Origin: Macrotrachela quadricornifera | Lineage: Eukaryota; Rotifera; Eurotatoria; Philodinida; Philodinidae | Assembly (NCBI GenBank): GCA_022393335.1 | Contig: JAJEKB010021085.1 | Coordinates: 1 to 64,000, forward strand | Direction: 5' to 3' | DNA: 64,000 nt | Made by a program: the position numbers and the translations under genes | Notes under the pieces: model-generated | The model's input: the letters and a program-made list of their open reading frames with translations, nothing else | Databases searched by the model: none | Told to the model about the DNA's origin: nothing | Shown: positions 35,782 through 49,557 of the stretch, piece after piece | How positions within the stretch are numbered: the first letter of the stretch is position 1 | Layout: the number at the start of each line of letters is the position of its first letter

Positions 35782-38700
35782 TCAGTTTGAACTGTCATTC
35801 ATTAATAATTGAGCCGTTCGAGCTGATGCATTTGTTGTTGAACGTTTTGGATATGAACGAAGGTATTCATCTTCACTTAATTGATTTACATCTGGTCGAT
35901 CACGAACATTATACGTTAAACAACGTCTAATGAATGTCTTTAAAAAAAAGAACAAATTTTTTTATTTTTACAAAATAATATAAAAATATTTTAAAAAATT
36001 CTCTACTTTTGCTCCATCGGATATAATTGGTTTGGCTGGAAATTCAACTTCTTTAGCTTTTAATATTGTTTGATTTTCTAATATTGCTGCTTGAGATTGA
36101 TTATGACCGTAAGGTTTTCTTCCGTATATGCATTGGAAAAAAATACAACCTAAACTCCATACATCGACTTTTGAAGAGATTTTTGGAGGATTTGGTCCTT
36201 GAACAAATACTTCAGGAGGAAGATACCTAAAAGCAAAAAAAATTCTTGACTTTTCAAAATAATAATTTTTATTTTTATGAAATTTACCAATAAGTTCCAG
36301 CTCCTTGTGATGTTAAATCCATTCCATGTTCAGGATCATATGTATCTTCACACATTTGTTTACTTAAACCAAAATCTGTTATTTTTATTTCTCCACTGTT
36401 TGTACCGGTGCCCAATAATATATTAGCAGGTTTTAAATCAAAATGAATTACAGGTGGTTTTATGCCATTATTTAAGTATCTTAAGGCGCTTACAGTTTGC
36501 ATTACAACAGAACGTGCTTCTTTTTCAGGAATATATTTATGTTGTTTTAAGAAAAAGTCTATATCATTTCCTTCGATATATTCAAGAACAGTACAGAAAC
36601 TAAATAAAGAAAAACGAAATGAATTTTTTACTTTTATATATAATTTAATTACGTACGAATCTGTATCAATTTCGAATACATCAAAAAGACGAACAATACG
36701 AGGATGATCAAGTGTTTTAAGAATATCACATTCACGTAATGCATGTCTAAAAAAAAAATAAATAATTTGTTATAAAAATATTTAATTTACTTTATATAAT
36801 TTGCTTTCTTTTCTTCTTTCCATTCTTTATTAAGTTGATGAACTTTAACAGCAACATAACGTTGTTCTTTTAGACAGAATGCCTTTTATAAATGATAAGA
36901 ATTTAATACATCAATTTTTCTAATAGTTTTTTTTTTCTATCTTACTTTATGAACTTCACTAAAACCACCTTTACCAATAAGTGTTAATAGTAGATAACGA
37001 TCATTTAATACAGGATGATCTTGGAATCTAAAATAATAACAAATTCGTAGAATAGAAATGAATTCTAGATTGTTTTAAATTATAGCACTACTTTATATCA
37101 GAGGTGTCCACAAAGCACTTTTTTTGCCCTGTCCTGCTGGTAGGCCGTCCTGAAGGACAAGGAGAAACTTTTATCGCAGATCAGTTTAAAAGAATGCAGT
37201 TTTAGTCCAACTGTGTTATACCGAGCTTTCAACATTCTTTTCACATTAAAATAAAGAAGTAGACTAGTTTGTGTGGTTCATCAATAATCTTTTGTTAAGT
37301 AACACTTTATATTTCTAGCAGCAGCTAATATTTCTCAATATTTTATTGAGGAAATTTAATTATACAGTAAAAAATTTTGTTTAATGGTGGATATATTTCG
37401 CTATTTCAATAGCATTATCAAGGTTATAAAGGAAATACTTTGCAATTTAAAATAGGATACATTTCACAAGTCTATAAGAATAATAGTTGATTAACACATG
37501 TTTCAATTCTATGGTGTAAGTAAGAAATTATTATCGTATTTCTGTTATCCATTGTTTTTATTTCTCTCATTGTTTCCTTTTCAGCTAAACTTATTGGTAT
37601 AAGAAAAGAGCTGCATATAAAAATTGATTGTAACATTACTCATAGCTCTGTTTTTTACATTTTGAACCAAAAACTTTTTTGTCAGAAAATATATGAAATA
37701 GCAGGTCAAAATCGATTCCTCTGTCCTGTAGACATCTCTGCTTTATATATATATATGTGCGAAATCTCGTAGACTGTAGATTGTACCAAAGGTGAAGATG
37801 ATATAACGGGTGGTACAAAATAAAATGATCACTTTCGTTCTGTGTCTATCAAGTACTATCCAATTGTCCAAGGAGTTGATTCTAGGTTCATTCGATAGAG
37901 GGTTTTCTGCTCTATAAAATCCTTCATTTTCTTTCATTATATATTCCCAGGAGGGTGAGAATGAAAGTGATTGAATGATTATTTGTTATTATTGGCAAAT
38001 TATTAGAAAAAATTTTATTTCTTAATGTCGAGCAAACCTAAATGGAGACGAATTTCTTACACTATCTACATATGATGAATAGGTAACTGAAGCATTATTA
38101 AATGATCAATTACGTCGAGTACAAAAGAAATTATAACCGGTTCCTCCCATCGTATTTTTACTTTGTATTTGTTCGTATTTTGTACTATTTATTAACATAA
38201 TGAAAAAACATGATGACTTTCGTAGCGCAGAAAATTTTCTATCGAATGAACGTAAAACTAACTCTTTAAATCGTTGCAACATACTTCAAAAATAGTAATC
38301 TGTAAAAAGCTTTTTTCTTCATGAGAAATCATCCTTGATTTTGTACTAACTGGTAAGATTTCCTATAGTCCATATTTGACATGACTGGACTACAAGAGAG
38401 AAGACTGTTATATAGCTTTAAAATTGTATATTCGAAAACTATCAAAAGTCATGTTCTAAATATTAGTCTGTTCTATTCTATCGAATTAAAAATTTTTATA
38501 TCTCATGATATATATATATATATATTTTTGAATATTTGAAAAATTTTACCTGGAATGATCTTCATTATAAATACGTTTTAATTCGCGTATGTGTAAATTT
38601 CTTTCTCTTTCAAGTTTTTCATATTCAATTTGTAGATCCATTTCTTCTTTTTTTAATGATGCTTGTCGTAAGCGTAAAATTTCATCAGATTCATTCCATT

Positions 38701-40559
38701 CGCTTACTAGTGAGCTAGAAAATATAATCAAAATTAATAAAATTGTTTTAATGAATTTTATTATTTTTTTAAACTTACGCTTTATTTGCATCATTTGTTG
38801 TTTTCATACCATCATTACTACTTTCATCTTGAGGTACAAATGCACCTGTACGATCTTTAGTTCTTGATTTTGAATTTGGTGTTTTAGGTTGTTTTTCTTT
38901 AACTTCACAATTTGGTCGACGACGTAATAAATTCCGACGTTCACGATCAAGTTCTTCTCGAGCACGTTGTAATAATTCTTGTTGTCTTTAATGGAAAAAA
39001 GAAATAAATGAAAAATTTTATTTAAAAATAAAAATAATTAAATATACTTGGATATATCAGAAAATGCTGTACCATCTGTCCAATTTTCTACAAATGTTGC
39101 ACCTTGTCTTTGAGTTACAAATTGTCCTAATCTTAAACGATTTTCCATACATTTTTGTCGTGCTTGTTTTCGTTCTAATGTTGACTTAAAAGATGAGAAA
39201 TAATATATATTCAATTAAATTAAGATCAAATTATTTTTTTGAGAGTTCAAAATTATAAACATTCTTGTAGAGAAATTCGAATATAAAACAAAAAAATCCA
39301 TTGAAACATCGTAGAATAATCGTTAACGTACTTGTTCTTTTCTATAATAAAAAGTGTGACTTTGTTTTCTCACATTGACTTATCATGTATTTAATCATTA
39401 TTTTCTCGTTCTCTATTTCCTACTGTTATGAGAGTTTTGTTTTTTTTATGCTAGATTACATACTTTTTCTACAAGTAATTTCTTATTAACAGCGAGACAT
39501 TTTTGAAGTATATTATTTTGTTTATCAAAATCTTTTTTAATATCTGATACTTGTCGACGTAATTCATCACGTTCCTTTAAATGTAAAAAGAAGAACAGCA
39601 ATAGAATATTAATTTAAAAATAAAAACAAAAAAATGTATGTGTTACTCTAGTTAAAGTTTGTATTTGACTGTTCTTAGCTTCAATCTCATTTGATGTTGA
39701 ATTAATTGATCCACTTATCTCCGTCTAAATAAATAAAAAATAAAAATTCAAATAATTTTTTTTGTCTTTCTTATCTACTTGAGTTTGTTTAGAATTAGCT
39801 GTTGAAACATTAGATGATTCAGATGTATGATTTGAATTTGAACATGAATCACTTTGTGCTGATGATACTGGTGAAAAACCAATTTCACGATAATTTAAAA
39901 CGTTCTTTTAATTAAAAAAATGAAAAAATTTTGTAAAATAAAAAATTTTTATTTCTTACTTTTGTAGTATCTATAGAAAATTTTTTTTCAATAGATGATA
40001 ATAAAATATTTGGTATTGAAGGTTCTTGTTGTTTCATATTCATATCACTTTTACGTCTTTTTACTTTTTGTCCATCAATATTATCATCAATTTTTGGTGT
40101 CCGTTTTCGCCGTACTTTATCCGTTGTTGACAATTTTTTTATTGTATTATTCGTAGTATTCGATACTGTTGTTGTTGAACCAAATAAACGAAATGGTGAT
40201 GTTGGAATTGGTTTAAAATCAAGTAAATCCGTATCGATTGGATTTGCTATGTTTTGTTGCGAAAGATTCTAAAATAAAAAGAACAACGTAATTACTTCCT
40301 TTGAAGAAAAAAAAAAAAGAAAACGAAAAATATTTCACATACACGTTGTAAACCGTTATTCGTTGGTGATATACGATTACCGTTATCAACAGATTCACTA
40401 CGTTGTGGAAATAATTTAAATGCTAATGGAAGGATATCCTGGCCTTTTGATTTTGATTGAAAAAAAATAAATAAATAATTTTTTTAAAAAAATATTAAAA
40501 GAAAAAATCTTACCACGAGAATTAAATTGATTTTCTGTTGGTTTTGAAACAAGATTCAT
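35782..40559 (-). CDS. TLK: Tousled-like serine/threonine kinase
   Basis: Fifteen exons: 40514-40559, 40343-40443, 39960-40268, 39779-39904, 39647-39724, 39464-39574, 39048-39184, 38779-38985, 38550-38714, 36946-37027, 36791-36882, 36657-36746, 36288-36599, 36007-36226 and 35782-35937. They give 743 aa (human TLK1/2 about 770). The N-terminal part is Ser/Asn-rich with a basic, nuclear-signal-like stretch KVRRKRTPK. Coiled coils follow (about 195-425), including [17 protein letters not shown] and [13 protein letters not shown]. The kinase domain starts near 436: GKGGFSEV 445-452, VAVK Lys467, HFDLKPAN with Asp569, DFG Asp590, and GAGTYWYLPPE. TLKs phosphorylate the histone chaperone Asf1 and support replication-coupled chromatin assembly. 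All catalytic residues are intact. Intron 9 (37028-38549) is swollen by a hAT-like element. Confidence 0.96.
37099..37740. mobile_element. 642 bp non-autonomous hAT-like element in TLK intron 9
   Basis: Left end CAGAGGTGTCCACAAAGCA and inverted right end CAGAGATGTCTACAGGACA. A perfect 8 bp target duplication CTTTATAT flanks it (37091-37098 and 37741-37748). No transposase frame of useful length inside. Its ends resemble those of the elements at 27807 and 32379. Confidence 0.85.
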
Positions 40560-43005
40560 TCTAAAATAATTGTCGTTTTTTTCATATCTAAATAATAAAT
40601 AATGTTATTAGAAAGCTTTTTTTTTTCTTTTTTTTGTTATTTGAAGAATATTTTAAAACAATAACAACACCTATCGGTAGAGGGCACACATCGTATTCAC
40701 GTGATTATTCGATAGAATCTAACCGTAAAGCAAAAAGAAGCAAAAAAAACATACACACACATATATATAACAAATATCAAAGAAAGAGAACAAACTTTAT
40801 TCATTCTAAAGATCCATCCTCATTGGTTTTTAATATACACATATACATTTCCGGTTATAGAAAAAAAAAGAAGAAGAAAAAGATATATTTTGTCTACTTA
40901 AAATGAAAAATTCTTGTCGATTTTCTTTTTTTATTGACAAAGTAAAGAATAGAAAATGACTATCAATTGATTATATTTATCACGATAAAGTTCTATAAAT
41001 AAAAAAATCATCGTAGCGGACAGTTAGTAGCATCGCCCGTTCGTGCGACTCGACCGATCGATCGTTAAACAAGGTTCGTTCTATCTTCATTTATTTGATT
41101 TCGATATAACCAATGAGAATTAAGAATAACAGCTAAAGAGGACGCTGTTTGATGATATGAAATTTTCTATATAAAAACCAAAAAAAAGAAAACGATCTAT
41201 GATTTTCATTCTTTGACTACAGGATTATTTTTATATAATAAAATGAAGATGAACATTTTTTTTGATTTATATAAAACATATGCATTTATCAGGACGAAAT
41301 TCTCTCGTATGAATTTTCGTTATAGATCATATACAAAATCTCCAGTTTCATATTTTTTTTCTTTTCATAAATTATTCATCATAACGATTGTTGAAAAAAT
41401 GAAGCTCTTTAACATGTCAATAAAGTTAATATTCATTTTCACAATTGAAATCGATGTCTTGTTCTTTTTTCATCATTCAATATTCATACCTTTTAATATA
41501 CTTTCTGCAATATCACTAATTGTCAATTTATATGATCGATATAACCTTAAATTTGTCGTATTTGTTCTAAATCTATTTTAATTATTGAACTTGACATATG
41601 TCCTTGAAACATACATTATAAACGTTTGTTAATAAAAGATGATCATATAAACAGTTTGCTTACAATTTTCTTATCCTTGAGAACTTATGTTGAACAGTTG
41701 ACATTTACATATGTAAGTCATCTCTCTAGTTGATATTGAAGCGATGTGTGCAACTTCTATATCTTCTTATACACATTTATCAATAATTAATGGAAATAAA
41801 AAAACACTGAATTGTTTGTCTTTATTGTATTTTTACTCTTTATTTGATACTATTACATATGAAATGATTATGGTTCAATCATAGTAAAATATTGTTATAT
41901 AATATAGATGAACTTCATATAAAAGTATGATACAAGTTATTGTTAGTATATTTAAGACTATACTTGATAAACAACAAGCTTCCGGACTCAATTGTATTTA
42001 TAAAAAAACTCTTTTCGCATCATCGCATGTTTGAGTGTATATGTATATATACTGCCAATAGCAATAGGTAAAAATTATAATGTTTGTCTTATATTGAGCA
42101 ACTCATCTCTTTTCATTTTCTTTTTTTTCTTTATGATTTGTCGTAGTAGTCCCTAAACAGTCGTGTATATATGTATATGCATAAGTTATGTTCAATATTA
42201 TCTTCTTCATCTCTAAAGATTTGTTCACAAGGCAATCTTTTCTTTTTATATATATCATAGGAACACATTTACTTCCTTATTAATGTACTATGATGCAAGT
42301 TCAAAATATCATTCATTGACTATCAGATTGTGTGTGTGGATATGTCGTTGTAATTTAACACGCGACAACTCTCGGCTTCTTCTTTAATATCATTGATCTA
42401 TAGGTATATATTTAGTGTGATTAAAAAAAAAAAAGGAGAAGAATACTCTCGGTTTTTTTTTCACACATATACATTTATTTCTCAGACAAATTGTATAGCA
42501 TATATTTTATATATGAATTAGAATTGTTCTCTTTGATACTACTAACTAAATAAAGTAACTTTTCTTTTTTCTTTTCTTTTTTCTTATTCTTTCATTTCTA
42601 TATATATATACATGAGTTCATATGTGGATATAACGATCAATTATAGTGTAGGTATGATAGATGATCGAATATGTATCGTAAGTGTATATTTTTATTGAAT
42701 ATAAAAATGACTTTGATGAACAGTTTATATCTACTTTCTTGTAAATGAATATGTATAAAAACTGATTAGATATAATTATTTAATATTAGATATTATATTA
42801 TAAAGATATATATGATATGTGAAATATATATTGAATAGGATGAAAATAAATATTACAAGTATGTAGAAAAATTTTTTTAGAATATTCTATTGGGATTTTA
42901 ATGATTGTATTTCATGCTTTATAAAAGTGAATTTTCTTTATTACGAGACTAAGGGAATTGATTTCTTTTGTGTTTTTTTTTGCAGATGATTTGATATATT
43001 CTCGA
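40560..43005. other. Divergent promoter spacer between TLK and the LEV-9-like gene
   Basis: A GC-richer island at about 41010-41080 with CGATCGATCG stands out and could be a regulatory element of either gene. Frames at 40634-40906 and 41213-41581 lie in AT-rich DNA and have no supporting domain. A strong T-tract plus TGCAG lies just before the downstream gene. Confidence 0.4.
42984..42985 (+). promoter_or_regulatory. Candidate splice acceptor before the LEV-9-like gene
   Basis: T-rich tract ending TTTTTTTTGCAG, 20 bases upstream of the proposed ATG, with no evident upstream exon. Either a 5' untranslated exon or a spliced-leader acceptor. Confidence 0.4.
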
Positions 43006-46000
43006 ATGAGAATGAGAATAATTCATATGTGTTATTATCTTCTACAATTTTTATTATTATGGGAATTGACAAGATATTGTCAAGGTAGAAATAAAAAAAA
43101 TTTCTTTTTTTTAAATCTTTTTAAAAAAAAGAATTCAAGTTAAAATAATAGAAATAATAGGGGCGTTAACTGTATTTTGACATATATGTATAGACAAAAG
43201 TAATTAAGTTGCAATCAACTTTTCTTTTTATTGAATGCAAAAATAGAGTAAAACAAGGTCAAAAAGGGGAGGAGTGATCAATTTGAACTAATGTTATTTT
43301 AATAGAGATTTTTCTCTTTTGTTTTTTGTTTTTGTTTTATTTCTATAAGAATAGAATAAATATTTAAAATTCAATTAATCAATATAGTATATATATTTTA
43401 GCTTATTGGATTCGAGATCTTTCATATTGTCCACGTAAACGTGATGTAATACGACAAAGACAATGTTTTAAATCATGTTTTGATGATAGTGATTGTCGAA
43501 GTCGTTATCGTTCATGTGTATGTGATTTTGATTGTGGTATGTCTTGTGTAAAACGAGGTAATAGATTTTTTTGTTTTTCTTTTATTTTAACTTTTTTTTA
43601 TTTAAATTAAGGTGTTAGTTGTCCTTTTTTAACACCTCCTGATCATGGACATATAGTATATTCAAATGAAAATAAATTTGGTTCACGTGCTACATATGAA
43701 TGTGAATCAGGTTATGCTCTTGAAGGTTCAAAATATCGACATTGTCAAGGTGATATGTGGTGGGGACCAAGTGATTCTATACCTTATTGTGCCAAAGAAG
43801 GTATTTCTTTTTCTTAATTGAATTTGACATTTTGATATTTGTCCAAATTTTGTGAGTTAAAATGATCATCTAATGAATTATTTTATATATCGAGATAAGT
43901 AAAAAAACATCAAGTTAGGTGTTTTTAATGTCTAGACTTGTTATAATGCTCATTGAATTGAAGATAATTATGATATAATTAAAATGACATACTGTGTATT
44001 TGACATTATTAATTGATTTTCTTTTTATTTTATATTAGTTTTTTGTAATCGACCACCTGATATAATTAATGCAGTTAATGATATTCCAAGTACAATTGTA
44101 ACATTTCATGCTGGTTATTCAGTTAAATATACATGTTTAACTGGTTATGTTGGGTATAATAAAAAGACAAAAGAAAAAAATTAATTTGTTATATTTATAT
44201 TATAGAAATGGTACAACAACATCAGTATGTACATTTTTAGGTCAATGGACATTTGCAACATTAAAATGTATTCGTACGTAATAAGTTTTCTTTTGTTTTT
44301 GTGTGTGTTGTGATTTATTTAGAAACAAAAATATCTTTAGCTATTGATTGTGGTTCACCTGGTATATTACGTAATGGATTTTTAAGTGGTGAACGATTTG
44401 ATTATCCAAATATTATTGGATTTTTTTGTAATGATGGTTATGAACTTATTGGTAAAGATACAACTCGAGCTTGTCAAGAAAATGGTTTATGGTCTGGAAC
44501 AATGCCATTTTGTCAAAGTAATTATGTAGAAAAAATAATTTTTTTCTGTAAAAAAAAAATTTTTATTTTTCAGAAAAAACATGTGGATTACCTCCATTAG
44601 TTTCTCATAGTGATATGATTCAATCTAATGAAACGATTGAATATATTTGTCATACTGGTTATCAATTATATGGATCATCAATATTAAAATGTATTTTATC
44701 TCAATGGCAACCTACACCACCAATATGTGAACGTATGATAATTTTGTTTTTTTTTTTCGTTTAAATTTATATAATAATATTTAGTAATAACATGTAATGA
44801 TCCTCAAATAAATTTTAATGGTTATATTGAATCATTATCAAATAATAATTCATCAAAATATTTAATTAATTCAGAAGTTTTATTTTATTGTCCATCAAAT
44901 TTAACATTAAAAGGTTCACGTATATCAAAATGTCAAATTAATGGAAGTTGGTTACCAAATATTCCTACATGTGAAAGTTTGTTTTTATTTTTTTATTTAA
45001 TTCATTCATTCTTTATTTCTTCTATTTATTAATAGAATCACTTTCATGTTTAATTCCATCATTACCTCCACATAGTCGTTATATAAATTTTGATCCATTT
45101 ATTCAACAAATTAATGATGGTGATCAATTAGAATATATATGTGAAAAAACTCGATATCGTCATCGAATTATATGTCGAAAAGGACATATTTTACCAAGAA
45201 TACCAAGATGTTTTCATGGTAAGAAAAAAAAAAGAGGAAATTTATTGCAGTTTCCTTTTATAATAAATATTTTTTTTTATATAGGTTGTCGAGTTAAGAA
45301 TGATCAAATAATATTTTCAAAAAGATTTTATCGTCATAGAGAAAAAATTTATTTTACTTGTAATAACAATAGTATACCATTATTAAATAATGAAACAATA
45401 CGTTGTATTAATGGAAAACTTTCTAAACAACCAATATGTCAAAAAATTCCATCAATATGTACTGTTCCTCATACAATTTTTTTACGTAATATTGCTAATA
45501 CATCAATTTCATCTGGAATATCATTTAATATTGGTACATCATTTTCTTATACATGTAATCAAGATTATCAACCAATTAATAATTCAACAATAGTTGAATG
45601 TCTTGAAAATGGAAAATTATCTCATCAACCACATTGTATACCAATATCATGTAAAGAACATCCTCCTATAATAAATAATGCTCGAACTATATTTCGTTCA
45701 ACAAAACATGGTTCTATAGCAAGATATAGATGTTATCCAGGTTATAGATTTGAAGATAATAATTTAGCAAAATTAACATGTCATTTTGGTTTATGGTTAC
45801 CAAAACAATTACCAAAATGTTTACCGAGTAATAATTAAAAATTTGTTTTCTCTTATTTTATTTAGTAGCTTGTTTATAAAAGAGAAATATGTATTAGTTA
45901 AACTAGGGATGTATTATAAAGAATTGTTATATACTTTTTGTAGTTTTTTGTCCAAATCCTGGTTCATTATTAAATGGACGAATATACGTTGTATATAAAG

Positions 46001-46314
46001 ATGAACGTATATCATCAATACCAATTCGAAGTGAATTTCGTTCATATATACCAAATGTTAGTCATGGTCGAACAATTGAATTTGAATGTAATTCAGGTAA
46101 GAAAATGTTTTATTTTTATTGAAAATAATTTGATTGATAATTATAGGATATATTCTTCATGGACCAGCTGGATTAACATGTAATCATGGTCGATGGTTGC
46201 CTGTAGAAAGACCACGTTGTGTTATGGGTAGATTTTAATTTTATTTGTGTTTTTTATTTATTTTGTTTTTTTTTAGAAAATCATGTACAACCAAATATTG
46301 TTTTTACAGGATAA
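43006..46314 (+). CDS. Secreted WAP-like plus ten sushi (CCP) domains, LEV-9-like
   Basis: Thirteen exons: 43006-43084, 43402-43557, 43612-43800, 44039-44153, 44206-44273, 44323-44517, 44574-44732, 44785-44976, 45036-45218, 45285-45827, 45944-46096, 46147-46227 and 46277-46314; 716 aa. A hydrophobic signal peptide (CYYLLQFLLLWEL) leads into an eight-cysteine WAP-like module (CPRKRD... CFDDSDC... CDFDCGMSC, about 35-77). About ten sushi domains follow, each with the C...C...C-x-GxW...C pattern (for example YECESGYALEG, CNDGYELIGKD). No membrane segment at the C-terminus. This architecture matches nematode LEV-9, an extracellular scaffold that clusters acetylcholine receptors at synapses, though LEV-9 has eight CCP domains. 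Function here is inferred from architecture. Most introns split codons after the first base, typical of sushi exon shuffling. Confidence 0.88.
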
Positions 46315-47348
46315 ATGATATTGATGAATAAATGATTTTTTAAACAAATGAAGCTGGTCTTCATATATATCGCTTAGCGGTCTTTCTATGTCATACAAAT
46401 ATTTTATTGAATAACATTTTATGAATGAATACATGTTTTGTTTTTCTTTTGTCATTGTACTTTTTTTTTCAATATCAGTCATGAATAGATTTTTTTTGTC
46501 TCTTTGTTTATTTATTCAATAGGTGACTGTAAGATATGAAAAAAAAAACTTTTTTTGATTTTGCGAAAACAAATACGAATATTTAACAGATGCATTTTTC
46601 TATATCATCTCATCGCCGATTAGTATTTCCTACAGTATACATTTATTCATTTCTATTAATATAACCAAATAAAGTCTTTACCTTTTGGTTTTTATATTAA
46701 AATAATGTACAACATAAATAATGTGAACATAATATATTATGTTATAATACAAACATATATCGATTAGTAAGACATTAAATAAAAAAAAGTATTTCAGTAA
46801 AATACACTTCGATCACATATATAAAAGGCGTCTAGACAAAGAAACATATTACATGAATATATATAAACATTGTATAGTCTGATGAATTGACATCTATTCT
46901 ATAACAGAAATAAAATATACATTTTTACTCTAGAATTATTTCTACATATTACATTAATATTGATATTTTATTTTCTTTCATAAATAAATTCAAATCTTTT
47001 TTTTATATGATTTCAATAGCATTATAGTTTTCGAGAGTTAGATATAATTTGTATTTGTTTTATTATCATATATTTCATCATTACTTTCGTTCTTTAATAA
47101 GAAACGCATGGTTAGAGAATGACCAGTGCGTGATCACATTATGACGAAGTTAACCTGCGGGGCATAACGAAAAGGACCAAATAGAAAGAAAAGTGAATGA
47201 AAAAGAAACGAACAAGTCCCTATCGTTATTTTTCTCTTAAATTTTTCGTCCGTATATAATATTAACCTATACATATATATAATCGTCGACGAGAAAAAAT
47301 ATATACATTCGAACGTACACATATCTTAACATTATTACTTAACCAACT
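46315..47348. other. Spacer upstream of glutamine synthetase
   Basis: AT-rich. A CGTATATAAT element at 47251-47260 is about 90 bp before the ATG and may act as a TATA box. Minus-strand frames at 46273-46482 and 47134-47322 look like chance. Confidence 0.4.
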
Positions 47349-48710
47349 ATGATGACCACCTCCACATTAAATCCGATGTTCACAAATACAGCTGCCATGG
47401 ATAAAGGAGTTCTTCGCCGTTACTTAGATTTACCACAACCTGATAACAAAATTATGGCTACTTATGTATGGATTGATGGTACTGGAGAAAATCTTCGAGG
47501 TAATGATTCATTTTTTTTTGACAATATTTCATCTAATCATTTGAATCAAATAGGCAAGACTCGAACTATCGATCATGAACCAAAATCACCTCAAGATTTA
47601 CCATGGTGGAATTTTGATGGTTCATCAACAGGACAAGCTGAAGGTTCAAATTCAGATATTTATCTTAAACCAGTAGCAATTTTCAATGATCCATTCATGC
47701 TTGGACATAATAAACTTGTCATGTGTGAAACATACAAATATAATAGAGAACCAACTGGTTAGTAAAAGGAATATACCAATTTATATTGTTTTCTAATAAT
47801 TTATCGTATTTTCTATAGCATCAAATAAACGATGTGAATGTGAAGAAACTATGAAAAGAGCAGCTAATCAACATCCATGGTTTGGTCTTGAACAAGAATA
47901 TACTCTTTTAGATCGTGATGGTTGGCCATTTGGATGGCCAAAAGGTGGATTTCCTCAACCACAAGGTCCTTATTATTGTGGTGTTGGTGCATCACAAGCT
48001 CTTGGTCGAGATATTGAAGAAGCACATTATAAAGCATGTTTATATGCTGGCATTAATATTAGTGGAACAAATGCTGAAGTTATGCCAGCACAATGGGAAT
48101 ATCAAGTTGGTCCTTGTGAAGGAATCGATGCTGCTGATCAACTTTGGCTATCACGTTATTTATTATTACGTATTGCTGAAGAATTTGGTGTTCAAGTTAG
48201 TTTCGATCCAAAACCGATACCAGGTGATTGGAATGGTGCTGGTTGTCATACAAATTTTTCAACAAAAGCAATGCGAGAACCAAATGGTATCGAGTAAGTT
48301 GTTTGTCTTTAGTAAATTATGTTTAAAAAGAATATATATTTTAATCATTTGTAGAGCTATTAATGAAGCAATTAATTTACTTCAATTACGTCATAAAACA
48401 CACATCAAACGATATGGTAGAGATAATGAACGACGATTAACTGGTCGACATGAAACAGCTAATGTAAGTTAATATAGATAATAGATAATGATTGTATTTA
48501 TTTATATATATATATATTTAGATTAATCAATTCAATGCTGGAATTGCAAATCGTGGTGCATCAGTACGAATTCCACGTCAAGTTGGTGAAGATAAATGTG
48601 GTTATTTAGAAGATCGTCGTCCAGCATCAAATTGTGATCCATATGCTGTAACAGATATTATCGTTCGAACTGTTTGTCTTAAAGAGAAAGATCCTGAACC
48701 ACAAAATTAA
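47349..48710 (+). CDS. GLUL: Glutamine synthetase (type II/GSII, eukaryotic)
   Basis: Five exons, 47349-47499, 47554-47757, 47819-48293, 48355-48463 and 48522-48710, give 375 aa (human 373). It makes glutamine from glutamate, ammonia and ATP in the cytosol as a decamer. Visible: beta-grasp domain [16 protein letters not shown], then [18 protein letters not shown], metal-site glutamate in [42 protein letters not shown] and glutamate-site [24 protein letters not shown] and VRIPRQVG. The start could be either of two adjacent Met codons. The first intron (54 bp) is a multiple of three and has no stop, so an unspliced transcript would add 18 residues before the loop KTRT. Confidence 0.97.
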
Positions 48711-49557
48711 TTATTATTTAATAAATAGATTTTAATTAAGAAATAAAATAGTGCGCATAGGAAAAAAAAATTAATTAATTTATTGTTGATGTCATTTGCA
48801 ATCAGTTATGCTTTTGTAACTCTTAATTAATTGATTTGTTTTTTCTTTGTTTAAAGTGGTTTTTATGTGAGTTGTATTTGTTTTATGAGTATACATTCAT
48901 TGAGACAGAAGTATTTGAGAAAATTGATTTTTCTCTTCGGGTAATGTATAACTGAATTCATATTTTGTATTTATTTTATCGAAAATATTTCTGTATCTTT
49001 TTCCATTCTCATTTCATTTTATTTTAAATAAATAAATTTCTTATTAATATCTGTTTGACATGAACTGATTTAAACCCTTTTTGTTTTTACAGATTGACCT
49101 TACAACGAAAATAAAAAAAAATCATATATCCAAGAGATATACTAAAAATTGTTTGACATTCACTAGCAATGTTAGAAAAATAAAAGAAACTCTTTATTTC
49201 GAAGAGCTAATTAAATAATATTTACAATACTATAAAACAACTTTGAATAATCAAGAAATTATTGTACCAAATATCACAGATTAAACTTAATTCGCTTGAA
49301 ACATTTTATATTTTACCTAGAATCGATTTTTTAAATCATCTACATATTAAACTGAAAGTTTTACTTCTGAAATTGCAAGAAATCTAAAAAATAAAATATA
49401 AATATATACATCGGAAATATCAAAGATAGAGATGACTCAATGAAAACAATGTATATTAGATGTTCAATAAATCACTAGATAAATAAAGTGAAACAGTAGG
49501 TATATCATTTGTTCTTCGCATGTATGTTACAAGGAAATATTCTCAACTGGCAAATGG

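Noticed and set aside
41213..41581. 122-codon plus-strand frame between TLK and the LEV-9-like gene
   Set aside because: Composition typical of AT-rich spacer; no splice or domain support.
47915..48472. 185-codon frame overlapping glutamine synthetase
   Set aside because: Out-of-frame shadow of the real exon, which has intact catalytic motifs.
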